A stretch of 64,000 nt of DNA from Thermoplasmata archaeon (GTDB taxonomy: Archaea > Thermoplasmatota > Thermoplasmata > Lutacidiplasmatales > UBA184), in contig DAHUZP010000078.1 in the NCBI GenBank assembly GCA_027306505.1, positions 1 through 64,000 of the forward strand, in the 5' to 3' direction. The notes under the pieces were generated by a model, which was not told the DNA's origin, did not search any database, and saw nothing but the letters and a program-made list of their open reading frames with translations. Each line of letters starts with the position of its first letter. Position 1 is the stretch's first letter. Of the stretch, positions 1 through 8,118 are shown one piece after another. The translations under genes were made by a program, and so were the position numbers.

Positions 1-404
1 AGGCGCTGGCGAAGCTGAAACAGGCCTCGGACCGGGGGATCCTGGAGAGGGCGCTGCGGAACCTGTGCCGGTCGAAGCTGCTGATCATGGACGAGCTGGG
101 CTACCATCCCCTCGACCGGGAGGCGGCGCACCTGTTCTTCCTCATCGTGGAGAACCGCTACGAGCGTGCCTCAACAGTGTTCACCTCGAACAAAGTCTAC
201 TCGGAGTGGGGGGAGGTCCTGGGAGACCCGGTGCTGGCGTCGGCTGCGTTGGACCGGATCGTCCACCACTCGACGACGATCAGCCTGCGAGGGGAGAGCT
301 ACCGGCTCCGGGAGAAGAAGAGGGCGGGTACCCCCGCCCCTGTCATTCCACTCGAGTCTCGGGCCAACAGGCCCCTACATCACGCGAGAATGGGAACGAG
401 GTGA
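1..404 (+). CDS. istB: IstB-like ATP-binding protein of an IS21-family element, 3' part only
   Basis: The reading frame is open from base 3 and is cut by the window edge. It reads as the C-terminal third of the IstB/DnaC-like AAA helper that assists the IstA transposase. Visible landmarks are the Walker B-like LLIMDELGY near base 90, the sensor segment FTSNK and the typical ending DRIVHHS followed by LRGESYRLREK, matching the family closely. The tail after this (about 30 residues rich in Pro, Arg and Ala) is longer than the usual IstB ending and may be read-through into the element end. The gene is followed directly by repeated element-end sequences. Whether the upstream istA is intact cannot be seen. 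Confidence 0.85.
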   Translation, partial: ALAKLKQASDRGILERALRNLCRSKLLIMDELGYHPLDREAAHLFFLIVENRYERASTVFTSNKVYSEWGEVLGDPVLASAALDRIVHHSTTISLRGESYRLREKKRAGTPAPVIPLESRANRPLHHARMGTR

Positions 405-420
405 CCAGCATGGTTCAAAT

Positions 421-455
421 AGAAGTGGGGAAAAAAGCCGTGCCAGAAGTGGGGA
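421..455. repeat. Repeated 11-mer at the right end of the IS21-like element
   Basis: AGAAGTGGGGA occurs at 421-431 and again at 445-455, a spacing of 24 nt, just after the istB stop. IS21-family elements carry multiple short repeats next to their terminal inverted repeat, so this is most likely the right end. The exact boundary and any target duplication cannot be fixed without the left end. Confidence 0.6.
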
Positions 456-676
456 GTTTGCCGGTGCCACCGACACGAATTGGGTCTGCATCCGGATGGC
501 CCCATCCCCCTCTCCTTCCGACGCCTCCAGCCCTGAGCACCTTCCGCGACCCTGGCGGGAGCGGGCACCTACATCGCGCGGCCTGGCCCTTGGGGACCTC
601 CTTTCGTCCCCTGGGCCCGCAATGGTCGGAGCGGCCGAAGGCCCAAGGGCCGGTGAACGGGAGATGCGGCGGCGGG

Positions 677-1108
677 TCAGCCCACCGCCCTCTTGACGAG
701 GGATGTGATCTTGGCCTCGTCCGTGGCCTCGAGCTCCCGCAGCGCGAAGGAGGTCGGCCAGAGCGCCCCTTCATCGAGGTTCGCCGTGTCGCTGAAACCC
801 AGCGTCCCGTACCTCGCTTTGAACTTGCTCGCCGGCTGGAAGAAGCACAGCACGTCCTCCCCCTTCGAGTAGGCGGGCATGCCATACCAAAGCCGCGGCG
901 AGAGCTGAGGAGCGGCCGCCAAGATGATCGCGTGCAGTCGCGTCGCCATGGAGCGATCCGGTTCCGGGAAGGTCGCGATCTTGGCGAGGACCGCCCGCTC
1001 ATCCTGCACGCGGTCCTTTCCCCACACGATCTTCCGTTCTTGCATCGCCTCCTTCACCGCGGACCGCTCATCTTCCGAGAATCCCTTCGCGCCCGTCTTG
1101 GCCGGCAT
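677..1108 (-). CDS. DUF1801-family protein
   Basis: A 143-residue protein that looks like the DUF1801 family (YdhG-like fold, called iron chaperone-like in some members). The central motif LWYGMPAY followed by FFQPASKF and a GTLGFSD segment is typical of archaeal and bacterial members. The ATG at 1108 is chosen because the family begins shortly before this point and a TATA-like CTTAAG lies at 1134-1139, about 28 nt upstream, fitting a leaderless transcript. The longer frame to 1279 has an Arg/Pro-rich start with no family resemblance. The biochemical role is not established. Confidence 0.75.
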   Translation of the reverse strand: MPAKTGAKGFSEDERSAVKEAMQERKIVWGKDRVQDERAVLAKIATFPEPDRSMATRLHAIILAAAPQLSPRLWYGMPAYSKGEDVLCFFQPASKFKARYGTLGFSDTANLDEGALWPTSFALRELEATDEAKITSLVKRAVG

Positions 1109-1412
1109 GGTCCGCCATGAGCGCTCGAACGGCCTTAAGCTGCCGATGGGCGGACGGGCCCAGGGACCCCTGTAGGGTCCGCTCGTGAGCCGCAAATGCA
1201 CGGCACGGGAACTCCACCTCAGCGGGGACACGAAACGGAGGACGGCGTCCGCAGGGGCCATCTCGAAGGTGCTTTCCAAGTCTTGGGGGAGACCGGTGAA
1301 CGGGCGTTCGCCGAGGCCCCCTCATCGCTGGCCCGCGGGGGAACTCCACCTCGGCCGTGCAGGGCGGGGGTGGACGAGCCAGCGGGAGAGAGGCAGGGAG
1401 GGGCGGGATCCC
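1109..1412. other. Intergenic segment with a 14-bp direct repeat
   Basis: No gene is supported here. It holds the promoter of the DUF1801 gene at its left edge and the 3' end of the cytochrome operon at its right. GGGAACTCCACCTC occurs at 1207-1220 and 1339-1352. No other structure was recognised. Confidence 0.4.
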
Positions 1413-3059
1413 CTAGATGGGGCCGACCGAGGACTTCGCTGGCGCGTTCGCCCGCTCCATCTGGGCCCTCTGGGCGACGTTGAGCGTCCGTTCCAGGAGA
1501 TGCACGATCCCGGCGACGGAGAAGGCCATGATGGCTGTCGCGATCCCGAAGGCCTGCTCGTTGCCCGTCCCCACGTAGGTACGCTGATCGATGACGAATC
1601 CGAGGGGGACGAGCAGGCCGGAGAGCGCCATGATGGAGAGCGCGATCGTGGGGTCCCAGAAGGCCACGCGCGCACGCTTTCCGGCCTTCTTGAGGGAGCC
1701 GGGAGGCACGAGGGTGAAAGGTGGAGGCGCGGGAACGCCCCGCAGCGCGGCCAGGCGCCGCAGGTACCTTCGCCGGTACCTCACGTAGAAGGTGAGGACG
1801 ACCGCCGCGTCCACCGCCGCGAGCGCCCCCAGGTAGGAGGCGTACATGGACGCCGGGATCACGATGCCGGGCATCACGCCTCCCCAGACCGACATGAGCC
1901 CGAAGAAGGAGAGGAGCAAGGTCGCTGCGAAGACCGCGAAGGGCCGGTCACGGGGATGCGCCCGGGGGCTCTTGAGCCGGGGGACGAGCGCTCCCACGAT
2001 CTCCTCGATCCACGGGAGCAGGAGGATGAAGGCGACCAGTACGCCGCCGACGATCACCGCCACCATCGGGGTCACGTACTGGAAGTCCGCGAGCTTGTAG
2101 AGCCACAGGAAGTACCAGTCCGGCTCGGGGGAGGCGCCCCCCTGGTTCTGGGAGCCGAAGGCGGCCGGGAGCGGCGTGAGGAAGGTCGCGGAGAGGATGA
2201 GCAGCGCGCCGATGTAGAGGAAGGCCCACTTGACCATGTAGAGGAAGATCCGAGGGAACCAGTTCCCGAGCTTCTTGTCGTCGGCATGGGTCAGGACCCG
2301 CTTCGCCTTGGGGTCGCTGCTAGCAGGAGGAGCGATCCCGTGGGATTCGAACAGGGTCACGTGCACGTAGAGGAGCCCCGCCAGGGCGAGGGGGATCATC
2401 ACCACGTGCAGGGCGAACATGCGCGAGAGGAGCCCCTGATAGGTCTCGTTCCCTTCCAGCAACGGCGTCAGGATGGGACCGATGCCGGGCACGGAGCTCA
2501 CGAGGGACAGCCCGACGTCCGTCGCCCCCACCGAGAGGGCGGTGTAGGGGAGCAAGTAGCCGGTGAAGCCCATCCCCAGCATGCTGAGGAGCAGCACCGT
2601 GCCGACCATCCAGGAGACCTCTCGGGGCTTCTTGTAGACCCCCGTGTAGAGACCGCGGAAGAAGTGGACGAACGCGAGGAAGATCGTCGCGTACGCCCCG
2701 TATAGGTGGCTCGTCAGGAGCAACCAACCGAACGGGACGGTCGAGATGATGTACTGCGTCGAGGCCCACGCCGCCGGCGGTCCGCCGGTCGAGGTCGCGG
2801 CTGCGGAGGGATTGTAGTAGAACAGGAGGAGGAGGCCGGTCATCGCCTGGGTGATGAACGCGATCGCGACCAGCGCGCCGGTCCAGTAGGAGGGATTGAA
2901 GCTGAACTCCGGCTGCGGCCGGTACGGCCACTCCGAGATCTTCGTGCGGGTCTCGATGAGGTCCCAGAGCCAGTCGAGCGAACGGTTGTAGAACCGGGTC
3001 AAGGGGACCGACGACCCCTTCGAGGGGAGGTCCGGGCCTGGCACGCTCGTTCGGCTCAT
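1413..3059 (-). CDS. Cytochrome b of a bc/b6f-type quinol-oxidising complex
   Basis: A 548-residue integral membrane protein with about eleven hydrophobic segments, fusing the haem-binding N-terminal half with the quinol-site C-terminal half. Haem ligands are two His in the second helix (SHLYGAY and FVHFF, spaced 14) and two in the fourth (ALHVVM and YVHVTL, spaced 15). The 14/15 spacing resembles cytochrome b6. The Qo-site motif is PDWY rather than PEWY, a form often seen with low-potential quinones such as menaquinone. The complex would take electrons from quinol and pump charge across the membrane. It is the last gene of the minus-strand operon, 21 nt after the Rieske gene. Two extra C-terminal membrane segments lengthen it beyond the usual core. 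Confidence 0.93.
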   Translation of the reverse strand: MSRTSVPGPDLPSKGSSVPLTRFYNRSLDWLWDLIETRTKISEWPYRPQPEFSFNPSYWTGALVAIAFITQAMTGLLLLFYYNPSAAATSTGGPPAAWASTQYIISTVPFGWLLLTSHLYGAYATIFLAFVHFFRGLYTGVYKKPREVSWMVGTVLLLSMLGMGFTGYLLPYTALSVGATDVGLSLVSSVPGIGPILTPLLEGNETYQGLLSRMFALHVVMIPLALAGLLYVHVTLFESHGIAPPASSDPKAKRVLTHADDKKLGNWFPRIFLYMVKWAFLYIGALLILSATFLTPLPAAFGSQNQGGASPEPDWYFLWLYKLADFQYVTPMVAVIVGGVLVAFILLLPWIEEIVGALVPRLKSPRAHPRDRPFAVFAATLLLSFFGLMSVWGGVMPGIVIPASMYASYLGALAAVDAAVVLTFYVRYRRRYLRRLAALRGVPAPPPFTLVPPGSLKKAGKRARVAFWDPTIALSIMALSGLLVPLGFVIDQRTYVGTGNEQAFGIATAIMAFSVAGIVHLLERTLNVAQRAQMERANAPAKSSVGPI

Positions 3060-3080
3060 CTTCGTTCCCCTCCCGACCGC

Positions 3081-3917
3081 TCAAGTGGGGCACTGCTGGG
3101 TCGGCGTCTGCGGCGGGGCGGTCTGGACCGGGGAGGTCACCGCCGTGCCTCCCACGAGCGTGCTGGTGTGGCCCTTCACCGGAGGGCCGACCACGCCCAC
3201 GGCGTAGAGATAGTCCGTGGTCTGGTCCCACATCAGCGTGACCTGGGGCAGCGGGCTTTGCGTCGGGCCTGACAGGATCACCGCGCCGCCTCCCGACGCG
3301 GAGCTCGAAGGGTCGTAGCTCGAGCCGTGGCAGACGCAGTGGATGAAGGCCTTCCCACCGTTGAAGGAGGGGCAGGTGCCGGCCGGATAGTAGGAGATGT
3401 ACGGTGGGGCGCAACCCAGGTGCTGGCAGATCGCCGAGAACGCGACCAGCGACTGGCTGGGACCGACGCCCCCAGGGGCCGAGTTCGGGAGCTGGATCAG
3501 CATGTTGGGCTCGTCCGAGAGCGGGTAGTTGAACACGATGAGCGCGTTGTCGCTCGCGGAGTGACGGTACTTCGAGACGAGCACCGGGGTGCCGTCGTCG
3601 TAGAGGAGCTGCACCTTGGGATAGGTCGAGCTTCCCGCGGGCGGAGGCACGGCGAAGCGCAGGAAGCTCGCGAGGCCCCCCGTCCCTAGGGCGACCGCCC
3701 CTCCGATGGCGACCAGCTTCAGCGTGTTCCGCTTCGCCTCGTCGACCTCGACCTCGGAGGGGGCCGGACCGGGCAGCAGCCGGCGGACCACACCGGCGGG
3801 GACACGGGCATCGACATGGGCCCTCAGCGCGTAGAACCGATCTTCCCCGAGGAGGGACCGGGGGCAACCCTCGCACGAGGCGCCCGGCTCCATCGAGGAG
3901 GGCCCTCCCAGGTTCAT
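3081..3917 (-). CDS. Rieske [2Fe-2S] protein
   Basis: A 278-residue Rieske protein. An N-terminal cytoplasmic stretch of about 65 residues is followed by one membrane anchor (near residues 67-92) and an external Rieske domain. The cluster ligands are clear: CQHLGC and CVCHGSSYDP. The C-terminus is a Thr/Pro/Gln tail. It transfers electrons from the quinol site of the neighbouring cytochrome b to an external acceptor, which the operon suggests is the cupredoxin. The ATG at 3917 overlaps the stop of the upstream gene (ATGA). The region before the anchor has CEGCP, an extra cysteine pair of unknown role. Confidence 0.93.
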   Translation of the reverse strand: MNLGGPSSMEPGASCEGCPRSLLGEDRFYALRAHVDARVPAGVVRRLLPGPAPSEVEVDEAKRNTLKLVAIGGAVALGTGGLASFLRFAVPPPAGSSTYPKVQLLYDDGTPVLVSKYRHSASDNALIVFNYPLSDEPNMLIQLPNSAPGGVGPSQSLVAFSAICQHLGCAPPYISYYPAGTCPSFNGGKAFIHCVCHGSSYDPSSSASGGGAVILSGPTQSPLPQVTLMWDQTTDYLYAVGVVGPPVKGHTSTLVGGTAVTSPVQTAPPQTPTQQCPT

Positions 3918-4444
3918 GCAGCCCCCTCCGGTCCCTTCGGGGCGGGGATCGCTTCATCGACCGGGCGCTCGGGCTCGGGCTCCGGCTCCTGCTCGTCCTC
4001 GGTCGATGGTGCCTTGTCGACGGACCCCTTGGAGGACGGGTTCCGCCGAGCGTACTGGTGACGCTCCAGCTCCTCTGCGGTGAGGGGCACCTCGGAGCTC
4101 TGCCCGAGCAGCTCCGCCTGATCGGAGTCTCGGTAGATGTACCAAACGATGAGCAGCCCGATGAACATGAGGGCGACCTCGGCCAGGTTCAGCACGCTGA
4201 CGCACGACCACTCGATCCCGAGGAAGGGGGTGGCGGGCGTCGGACAGAGGTCCTGGGAGGAGCTGCTCGAGTTCGTCGCGTAGATCCGCATCCCACCGTG
4301 AGAGACGGAGGGGGCGAGCTCGGGCACGAGGGCGCCGGAGGAAGAGGCGAGGAGCAGCACGGAGAGACCGAGCAGTGCCGCGAGCACGGCTGCGGTCCGA
4401 GCGTACACGTGGCTCAGCGCGCGTCCCCCCCCCTCGAATCTCAC
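3914..4444 (-). CDS. Two-helix membrane protein of the cytochrome bc operon
   Basis: A 176-residue protein of no family I recognise. It has an N-terminal hydrophobic segment that may be a signal peptide or anchor (residues 14-40), an external Ser-rich stretch with two cysteines (DLCPTP and EWSCVS), a second membrane helix (about 83-104) and an acidic/Pro cytoplasmic tail rich in EPEPEP. It is sandwiched between the cupredoxin (16-nt gap) and Rieske (4-nt overlap) genes, so it is probably an accessory or assembly subunit of the complex. The paired external cysteines could form a disulfide. Confidence 0.65.
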   Translation of the reverse strand: MRFEGGGRALSHVYARTAAVLAALLGLSVLLLASSSGALVPELAPSVSHGGMRIYATNSSSSSQDLCPTPATPFLGIEWSCVSVLNLAEVALMFIGLLIVWYIYRDSDQAELLGQSSEVPLTAEELERHQYARRNPSSKGSVDKAPSTEDEQEPEPEPERPVDEAIPAPKGPEGAA

Positions 4445-4460
4445 GATAGAGAGCCGACCT

Positions 4461-5162
4461 TCAGCCGACCACGGTGATCGTGCCCTGCATGAACCCGGCC
4501 TGGCTCATCGACCAGGGATCGCACGGGGCGTTGCAGTACCAGTTGAGGGCCCCGGTCTGGTTGAAGAACATCTTGAACGTGACCGAGGTCCCCTGAGGCC
4601 CCTCGTTCGCCGGGATGGGGACGTTGAAGCCCCCGGTGGCCATGGGAACGCCAGCCGGGGACGAGCTGAAGGTGTGGGAGACGTCCCCCAGCGGCATCGT
4701 GGTCACCGGAGTGCCCCAGTTGTCCGGGGGGGTCGCGTTCTGGTACTCCACGTTCCCCAACACGCCCTGGACCTGCGGGCTCGGCGAGGGCGTGCCGTTC
4801 CCTCCAGGGTTCTGACCGTTGTCGAAGTTGACGATGGTGAAGATGATCAGCGTGTGGGCGGGAACGGAGAAGTTCGCGGGGGAGAGCTGGTCGCTGGTGT
4901 TGAAGGGCCCTGGGCACCAGGCGCATCCGCCGTTGATGGTGAGGTAGACGAAGTCGGGGCCGCTGTTGCCCCCGCCGGAGCTGGAGCTTGAGGTCCCGCT
5001 GCCGTTCGCGAAACCGACCGGTACCCCGGAGACCATCGCGAAGGCGAACCAGCTGACGCACGCCGTGACCACGATCACGGAAAGGAAAGGAAGTAGTTGC
5101 TTCACGCGGCTCTCCGGCTCCTTTCGGCGCGTTCTCCTCTCCGGTTCGGGACGCTCGTCCAT
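4461..5162 (-). CDS. Membrane-anchored cupredoxin with a CuA-like Cys pair
   Basis: A 233-residue protein: charged cytoplasmic start, one membrane anchor (about 24-50), a Ser/Gly linker, then a cupredoxin-like domain. The C-terminal loop reads WYCNAPCDPWSM followed by GFMQG, giving Cys-x3-Cys with nearby Met residues as in the CuA site of oxidase subunit II, but Ser or Trp stands where the loop His is expected. An upstream DVSHTF can supply one His ligand. A further CAWCPG pair lies near the start of the domain. It is the first gene of the bc operon and is the likely electron acceptor for the Rieske protein. The ATG at 5162 is preferred: GAGGGG lies 9 nt before it and the longer frame adds only an Arg-rich extension. 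Confidence 0.75.
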   Translation of the reverse strand: MDERPEPERRTRRKEPESRVKQLLPFLSVIVVTACVSWFAFAMVSGVPVGFANGSGTSSSSSGGGNSGPDFVYLTINGGCAWCPGPFNTSDQLSPANFSVPAHTLIIFTIVNFDNGQNPGGNGTPSPSPQVQGVLGNVEYQNATPPDNWGTPVTTMPLGDVSHTFSSSPAGVPMATGGFNVPIPANEGPQGTSVTFKMFFNQTGALNWYCNAPCDPWSMSQAGFMQGTITVVG

Positions 5163-5450
5163 CGCCGTTTCCCCTCGAGGCGCGTGTGGGGTCCGCCTGA
5201 TGAATGCTACGTCAACTCGCGTGAACCTCACGGGTTCGGAACATGTCGGCCAGGAGACCGGGAAACCGCCCGGAACCTGTGCAGAGCGGCCCCCGTCCCT
5301 TCCGCGTCGATCCGTTCAGAACCCCTGCGGACGCCCGCGTCCATCCCACACCGGTTCGGAGGTCGTCGGCCCCGGTCCCGTCCCCATAACGGCCGGACCT
5401 CCTGCCGGTCCGGGAGGCCCGAGGCCAAAGGTACCACCCTTATCCTCTAG
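5163..5450. other. Divergent intergenic region
   Basis: The 288 bases between the bc operon and the rRNA methyltransferase hold no supported gene. No clear TATA box for the operon was found. AT-richer TACCACCCTTATCC lies just before the methyltransferase start and could serve its promoter. Confidence 0.35.
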
Positions 5451-6143
5451 ATGCGTAGGCCCGCCGTGCCATCTCGTTGGGCGGGTGAGCGGCGGCGCGA
5501 CCCTTACTACCGCGCGGCTCAGCGGGAAGGGCTGCGCTCGCGCGCCGCCTTCAAGCTGAGCTACATCCAGGACCGCTTCCGCCTCTTGCGCCCCGGCCAG
5601 CGGGTCCTGGACATGGGAGCCGCCCCCGGAGGATGGAGCCTGGTCGCCCGGGACCTGGTGGGCCCACGGGGCAAGGTCGTCAGCGTGGACCTCCGAGGCT
5701 TCGAGCCCGCGGAGGGCATCACCTTCGTGCGGGGCCGGGTGGGCGACCCGAAGCTCCTCGAGCGGCTGGGGACGGAGCCCTTCGATGTCTGCCTGTCCGA
5801 CATGGCCCCCTCGGTGAGCGGGAACTACGACATCGACCACGCCAGGAGCGTCGAGCTCGCCGAGCTCGCCTTCGGGGTCGCCCAGAAGGTCCTTCGGCCG
5901 GGGGGCTCCTTCGCGGTGAAGGTCTTCCAGGGCGACCTCGCCGACGACCTTCGGCGACGCATCGCGAGGTCGTTCGAAAGGCTGGACGTGACGAAGCCCG
6001 CCGCCTCCAGGGAGGCCTCCTCCGAGGTTTACTTCGTTGGGCGGCGCTTCCACCGACCCGCGCCGGGCGGAGCGAGCAAGCCCCAGCATGCCGCCCACCC
6101 GCCCCAGGCGGAGGACCCCGGACCGCTGCTCCCAGGACGATGA
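5451..6143 (+). CDS. rlmE: 23S rRNA 2'-O-ribose uridine methyltransferase (FtsJ/RlmE type)
   Basis: A 230-residue protein with the complete FtsJ/RrmJ signature. The K-D-K-E tetrad is visible as AAFKL (Lys35), SDMAPS, VKVFQG and SSEVYFV. The SAM site is VLDMGAAPGGW. It methylates a ribose in the peptidyl-transferase region of 23S rRNA. The last 30 residues are a Pro-rich tail not shared by the family. The gene overlaps the following pcm by four bases (ATGA), so the two are translationally coupled. Confidence 0.93.
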   Translation: MRRPAVPSRWAGERRRDPYYRAAQREGLRSRAAFKLSYIQDRFRLLRPGQRVLDMGAAPGGWSLVARDLVGPRGKVVSVDLRGFEPAEGITFVRGRVGDPKLLERLGTEPFDVCLSDMAPSVSGNYDIDHARSVELAELAFGVAQKVLRPGGSFAVKVFQGDLADDLRRRIARSFERLDVTKPAASREASSEVYFVGRRFHRPAPGGASKPQHAAHPPQAEDPGPLLPGR

Positions 6144-6856
6144 CCTCCCTCCGGGACCCCCCGGTCCCCCCGGGGGAGGAACGCTCCCCGGACCCGCTCG
6201 ACCCACGCTGGAGAGCGCTCGCCCGACGCATGGTCGAGCTGTTGGAAGGGGAGGAGCCCCAGGTCCTCGAGGCGATGGCGGAGGTGCCTCGCCATCGGTT
6301 CGTCCCTCCCCGCTGGAGGGCGGAAGCCTACCAGGACACGCCTCTCCCCGTCGGACCGAACGCGACCATCTCCGCCCCCCACATGGTCGCCCTCCAGGTA
6401 GGATACGCCCGTCTTACCCCCGGGACCAAGGTCCTCGAGGTGGGGAGCGGGTCGGGGTACCTGCTCGCGGTGATGGAGAGGCTCGTCCGCCCGGGTGGGC
6501 AGGTGTTCGGCCTGGAGATCGAGCCCGAGCTCGTTGCGCGCTCGGAGGGGACGCTCTCGGAGGTGGGAGAGGGCATCGCACGGGTGCGGCAGGGCGAGGG
6601 GTCGCAGGGCTGGGCCGAGGTGGCCCCCTTCGACCGGGTCCTCGTCTCCTTCGCGGTGCGGGGGCCCCTCCCGGCCGCCTGGGGGGAGCAGACCGCCGAA
6701 GGGGGCTACGTTCTCGCGCCCTGGGGGAATGGAGGGGTCCTCCACCTCGAGCGCTGGAGGAAGGTGGGAGGTGCCCTGGTCAAGGACCGGCACGGTCCAC
6801 CCTGCCTGTTCGTGTCCGGCAAGACCGCCCCGACGGTGGATGGGTCCACTTCGTAA
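6140..6856 (+). CDS. pcm: Protein-L-isoaspartate O-methyltransferase
   Basis: A 238-residue repair methyltransferase that methylates isoaspartyl residues in damaged proteins. It has the family substrate-loop motif TISAPHMVA, the SAM motif VLEVGSGSGYL and a C-terminal VLAPWG segment. The start ATG overlaps the stop of the rRNA methyltransferase, so the much longer open frame upstream is only a shadow of that gene. Length matches the family. Confidence 0.93.
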   Translation: MTSLRDPPVPPGEERSPDPLDPRWRALARRMVELLEGEEPQVLEAMAEVPRHRFVPPRWRAEAYQDTPLPVGPNATISAPHMVALQVGYARLTPGTKVLEVGSGSGYLLAVMERLVRPGGQVFGLEIEPELVARSEGTLSEVGEGIARVRQGEGSQGWAEVAPFDRVLVSFAVRGPLPAAWGEQTAEGGYVLAPWGNGGVLHLERWRKVGGALVKDRHGPPCLFVSGKTAPTVDGSTS

Positions 6857-6915
6857 GGTTTAACTCGAGCGCTACCTAGCGCCCGCTCGCGCCCGGGGAA
6901 CCGGGGGTTTTCGGG

Positions 6916-8118
6916 ATGATTCGGTTCGGTCCAGCAGGCATCCCTCTCTCTTGCAAGGGCCGAACCCTGCGGGATGGGATCTCGGACATCCACAGTCTGG
7001 GCCTCACGGCGATGGAGGTCCAGTTCATCAAGGTCAACACCCACACTCGGCCGGTCACCGACGAGGAGATCGGCAAACGCCCGTACGACCTGCCCGGTGA
7101 GCTCGTCGTCGAGGTCACCTCCGGCGGGAAGGCGGAGCTGCTCCCCGACCCCAGCGCGCTCACCCAGCCCATCCCGAAGAAGGCGAACGCGACCGTCCTC
7201 TCCTGGTTCCTCGCGAAGAGCTATGCGGACCTCCAGCAGGCCCGCGTCCTCTCCCGGGCCGTGGACGTCCACGTCGCCCTCCACGCCCCGTACTATGTCG
7301 ACTTCGCCACCTCCACCGCCGCGCGGGAGAGGACCTTCCGACAGTTCCGTTGGGCGGCCGCGCTCGCCTCGGCGCTGGGAGCGGAGACCATGGTGGGCCA
7401 CCTGGGGTTCTACGGGCCCGGCGACCATGCCGCCGCCTACGACCGCACCCGGGAGGACCTCAAGGAGATCCGCCGATGGCTCGACCGGCTCGACCAGGGC
7501 TCCCTGAAGCTGGGGATCGAGCCTTCCGGGCACCCGGAGGTCTTCGGGACCCGGGAAGAGATCCTCGCCCTTGCGAAGGAGATCAAGGGGGTCGTGCCGG
7601 TCCTGAACTTGGCGCACATCGCCGCGCGCGAGAACAAGAAGTTCGAGGACCGCACCGAGCTCCACCAGCTCGTGGACGACTTCGTCGAGGCGAGCCGTGG
7701 CTCGCTCTACATGAACTTCTCAGGGGTGGAGTTCTACGGCCAGGGAGACTTCCGCCTGACCCCCATCAAGCGTGGAGCCGTCCACTTCGACCATGTGGCC
7801 GAGGTTCTCGCCGAGCGCGAGTACGACGGGACGGTGATCAGCTCCTCGCCGCTGCTCGAGCACGACGCTATGTACATGAAGCTCCTTTACGAGCGGGCGC
7901 TCGCGAAGCGCTTCGCCCGCAAGCACGCACCGCCCACCCCGGCAGCGGCACCCGCCGAGAAGCCCGCCCCGCCCGCCAAGGGGAAGGGGACGGCGGCGAA
8001 GGCCCGCGCGCCGACGAAGGGGAAAGGGAAGGGCAAGGCCGCCGCCGCTCCTGCGACGCGAAGCTCGAAGCCCCCGGCGAAGCCCCGCCCCAACGGGACC
8101 CATGCCCGGAAGCGCTAG
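6916..8118 (+). CDS. Endonuclease IV-like TIM-barrel protein with a basic histone H1-like tail
   Basis: Residues 1 to about 335 resemble the AP-endonuclease 2/xylose isomerase-like barrel, closest by eye to archaeal endonuclease IV (motifs ALHAPYYVD, VGHLGFYG, GIEPSGHPEVFG, LNLAHIA). Several positions that bind zinc in true endonuclease IV look changed: Asp to Asn in LNLAH, the usual HIHFSG reads YMNFSG, and the usual ESP of the last strand reads SSSP. It may not cut abasic DNA. Residues 336-400 are a Lys/Ala/Pro-rich disordered tail like histone H1, which could bind nucleic acid. The 3' end overlaps the next gene by 17 nt. TTTAAC near 6864 may be its promoter. Confidence 0.75.
   Translation: MIRFGPAGIPLSCKGRTLRDGISDIHSLGLTAMEVQFIKVNTHTRPVTDEEIGKRPYDLPGELVVEVTSGGKAELLPDPSALTQPIPKKANATVLSWFLAKSYADLQQARVLSRAVDVHVALHAPYYVDFATSTAARERTFRQFRWAAALASALGAETMVGHLGFYGPGDHAAAYDRTREDLKEIRRWLDRLDQGSLKLGIEPSGHPEVFGTREEILALAKEIKGVVPVLNLAHIAARENKKFEDRTELHQLVDDFVEASRGSLYMNFSGVEFYGQGDFRLTPIKRGAVHFDHVAEVLAEREYDGTVISSSPLLEHDAMYMKLLYERALAKRFARKHAPPTPAAAPAEKPAPPAKGKGTAAKARAPTKGKGKGKAAAAPATRSSKPPAKPRPNGTHARKR

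Noticed and set aside
1185-2705. 506-codon plus-strand frame
   Set aside because: It runs antisense to cytochrome b and is composed almost wholly of Arg, Gly, Glu, Asp and His, a typical high-GC shadow.
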